A stretch of DNA of 54,706 nucleotides from Prorocentrum cordatum (Eukaryota; Sar; Dinophyceae; Prorocentrales; Prorocentraceae): positions 2,915,790-2,970,495 of the forward strand of contig CAUYUJ010016059.1 in the NCBI GenBank assembly GCA_963575745.1. The letters run 5' to 3'. This document shows, piece after piece, positions 54,651 to 54,706 of the stretch. The stretch's first letter is position 1, and every line of letters begins with the position of its first letter. A model generated the notes under the pieces. It searched no databases and was not told the origin of the DNA. It saw only the letters and a program-made list of their open reading frames with translations. The position numbers and the translations under genes are program-made.

Positions 54651-54706
54651 AGGCGCGCGCCTCGGCGGCTGCCGCCCGCGAGTTTGTCGGCGGGCGGCCG
54701 CCCGCA

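Overview
The window looks like nuclear DNA from a large, repeat-dense protist genome, most probably a dinoflagellate. This is an inference. Three broken retroelement coding regions carry peptide motifs I associate with dinoflagellate non-LTR elements, the DNA is GC-rich, and simple repeats, palindromes and small inverted-repeat elements fill nearly all the space. I found no intact conserved gene, no rRNA or tRNA I could support, no CRISPR array and no bacterial-type operon. Most long open frames are by-products of GC-rich or trinucleotide-repeat DNA and are often open on both strands at once.

Layout. 1-2.7 kb: reverse-transcriptase (RT) pseudogene. 2.8-6.4 kb: purine-tract and unassigned DNA. 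6.45-8.97 kb: a divergent giant palindrome whose arms are built of matching simple repeats around a 32-bp hairpin. 9.8-16.3 kb: a cluster of small dispersed elements (families here called F1, F2, F3), one carrying a nested ~200-bp inverted-repeat insertion. 17.03-20.56 kb: a second giant palindrome of the same general design. 20.6-27.3 kb: unassigned DNA with short palindromes and tandem repeats. 27.3-30.9 kb: a CA tract and a gene-like segment present twice. 31-33 kb: possible exon with an in-frame stop, then a degenerate tandem repeat. 33.8-37.5 kb: an A-B-A-B higher-order satellite separated by TTG tracts. 39.8-43.1 kb: GGA and GAT tracts around an RNase H retroelement relic. 43.6-45.4 kb: second RT pseudogene. 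46-48 kb: two exact-period tandem duplications. 50-54.7 kb: mini palindrome, GA tracts, two more F1 elements in opposite orientation and another inverted-repeat element (F4).

The most interesting content is structural. Two kilobase-scale palindromes, and several much smaller ones, place simple-repeat tracts in mirror orientation between unique inverted arms. Their arms have diverged by substitutions and unequal tract lengths, so they are not simple read artefacts. They resemble foldback-type elements, but no transposase is visible and target-site duplications are unresolved.
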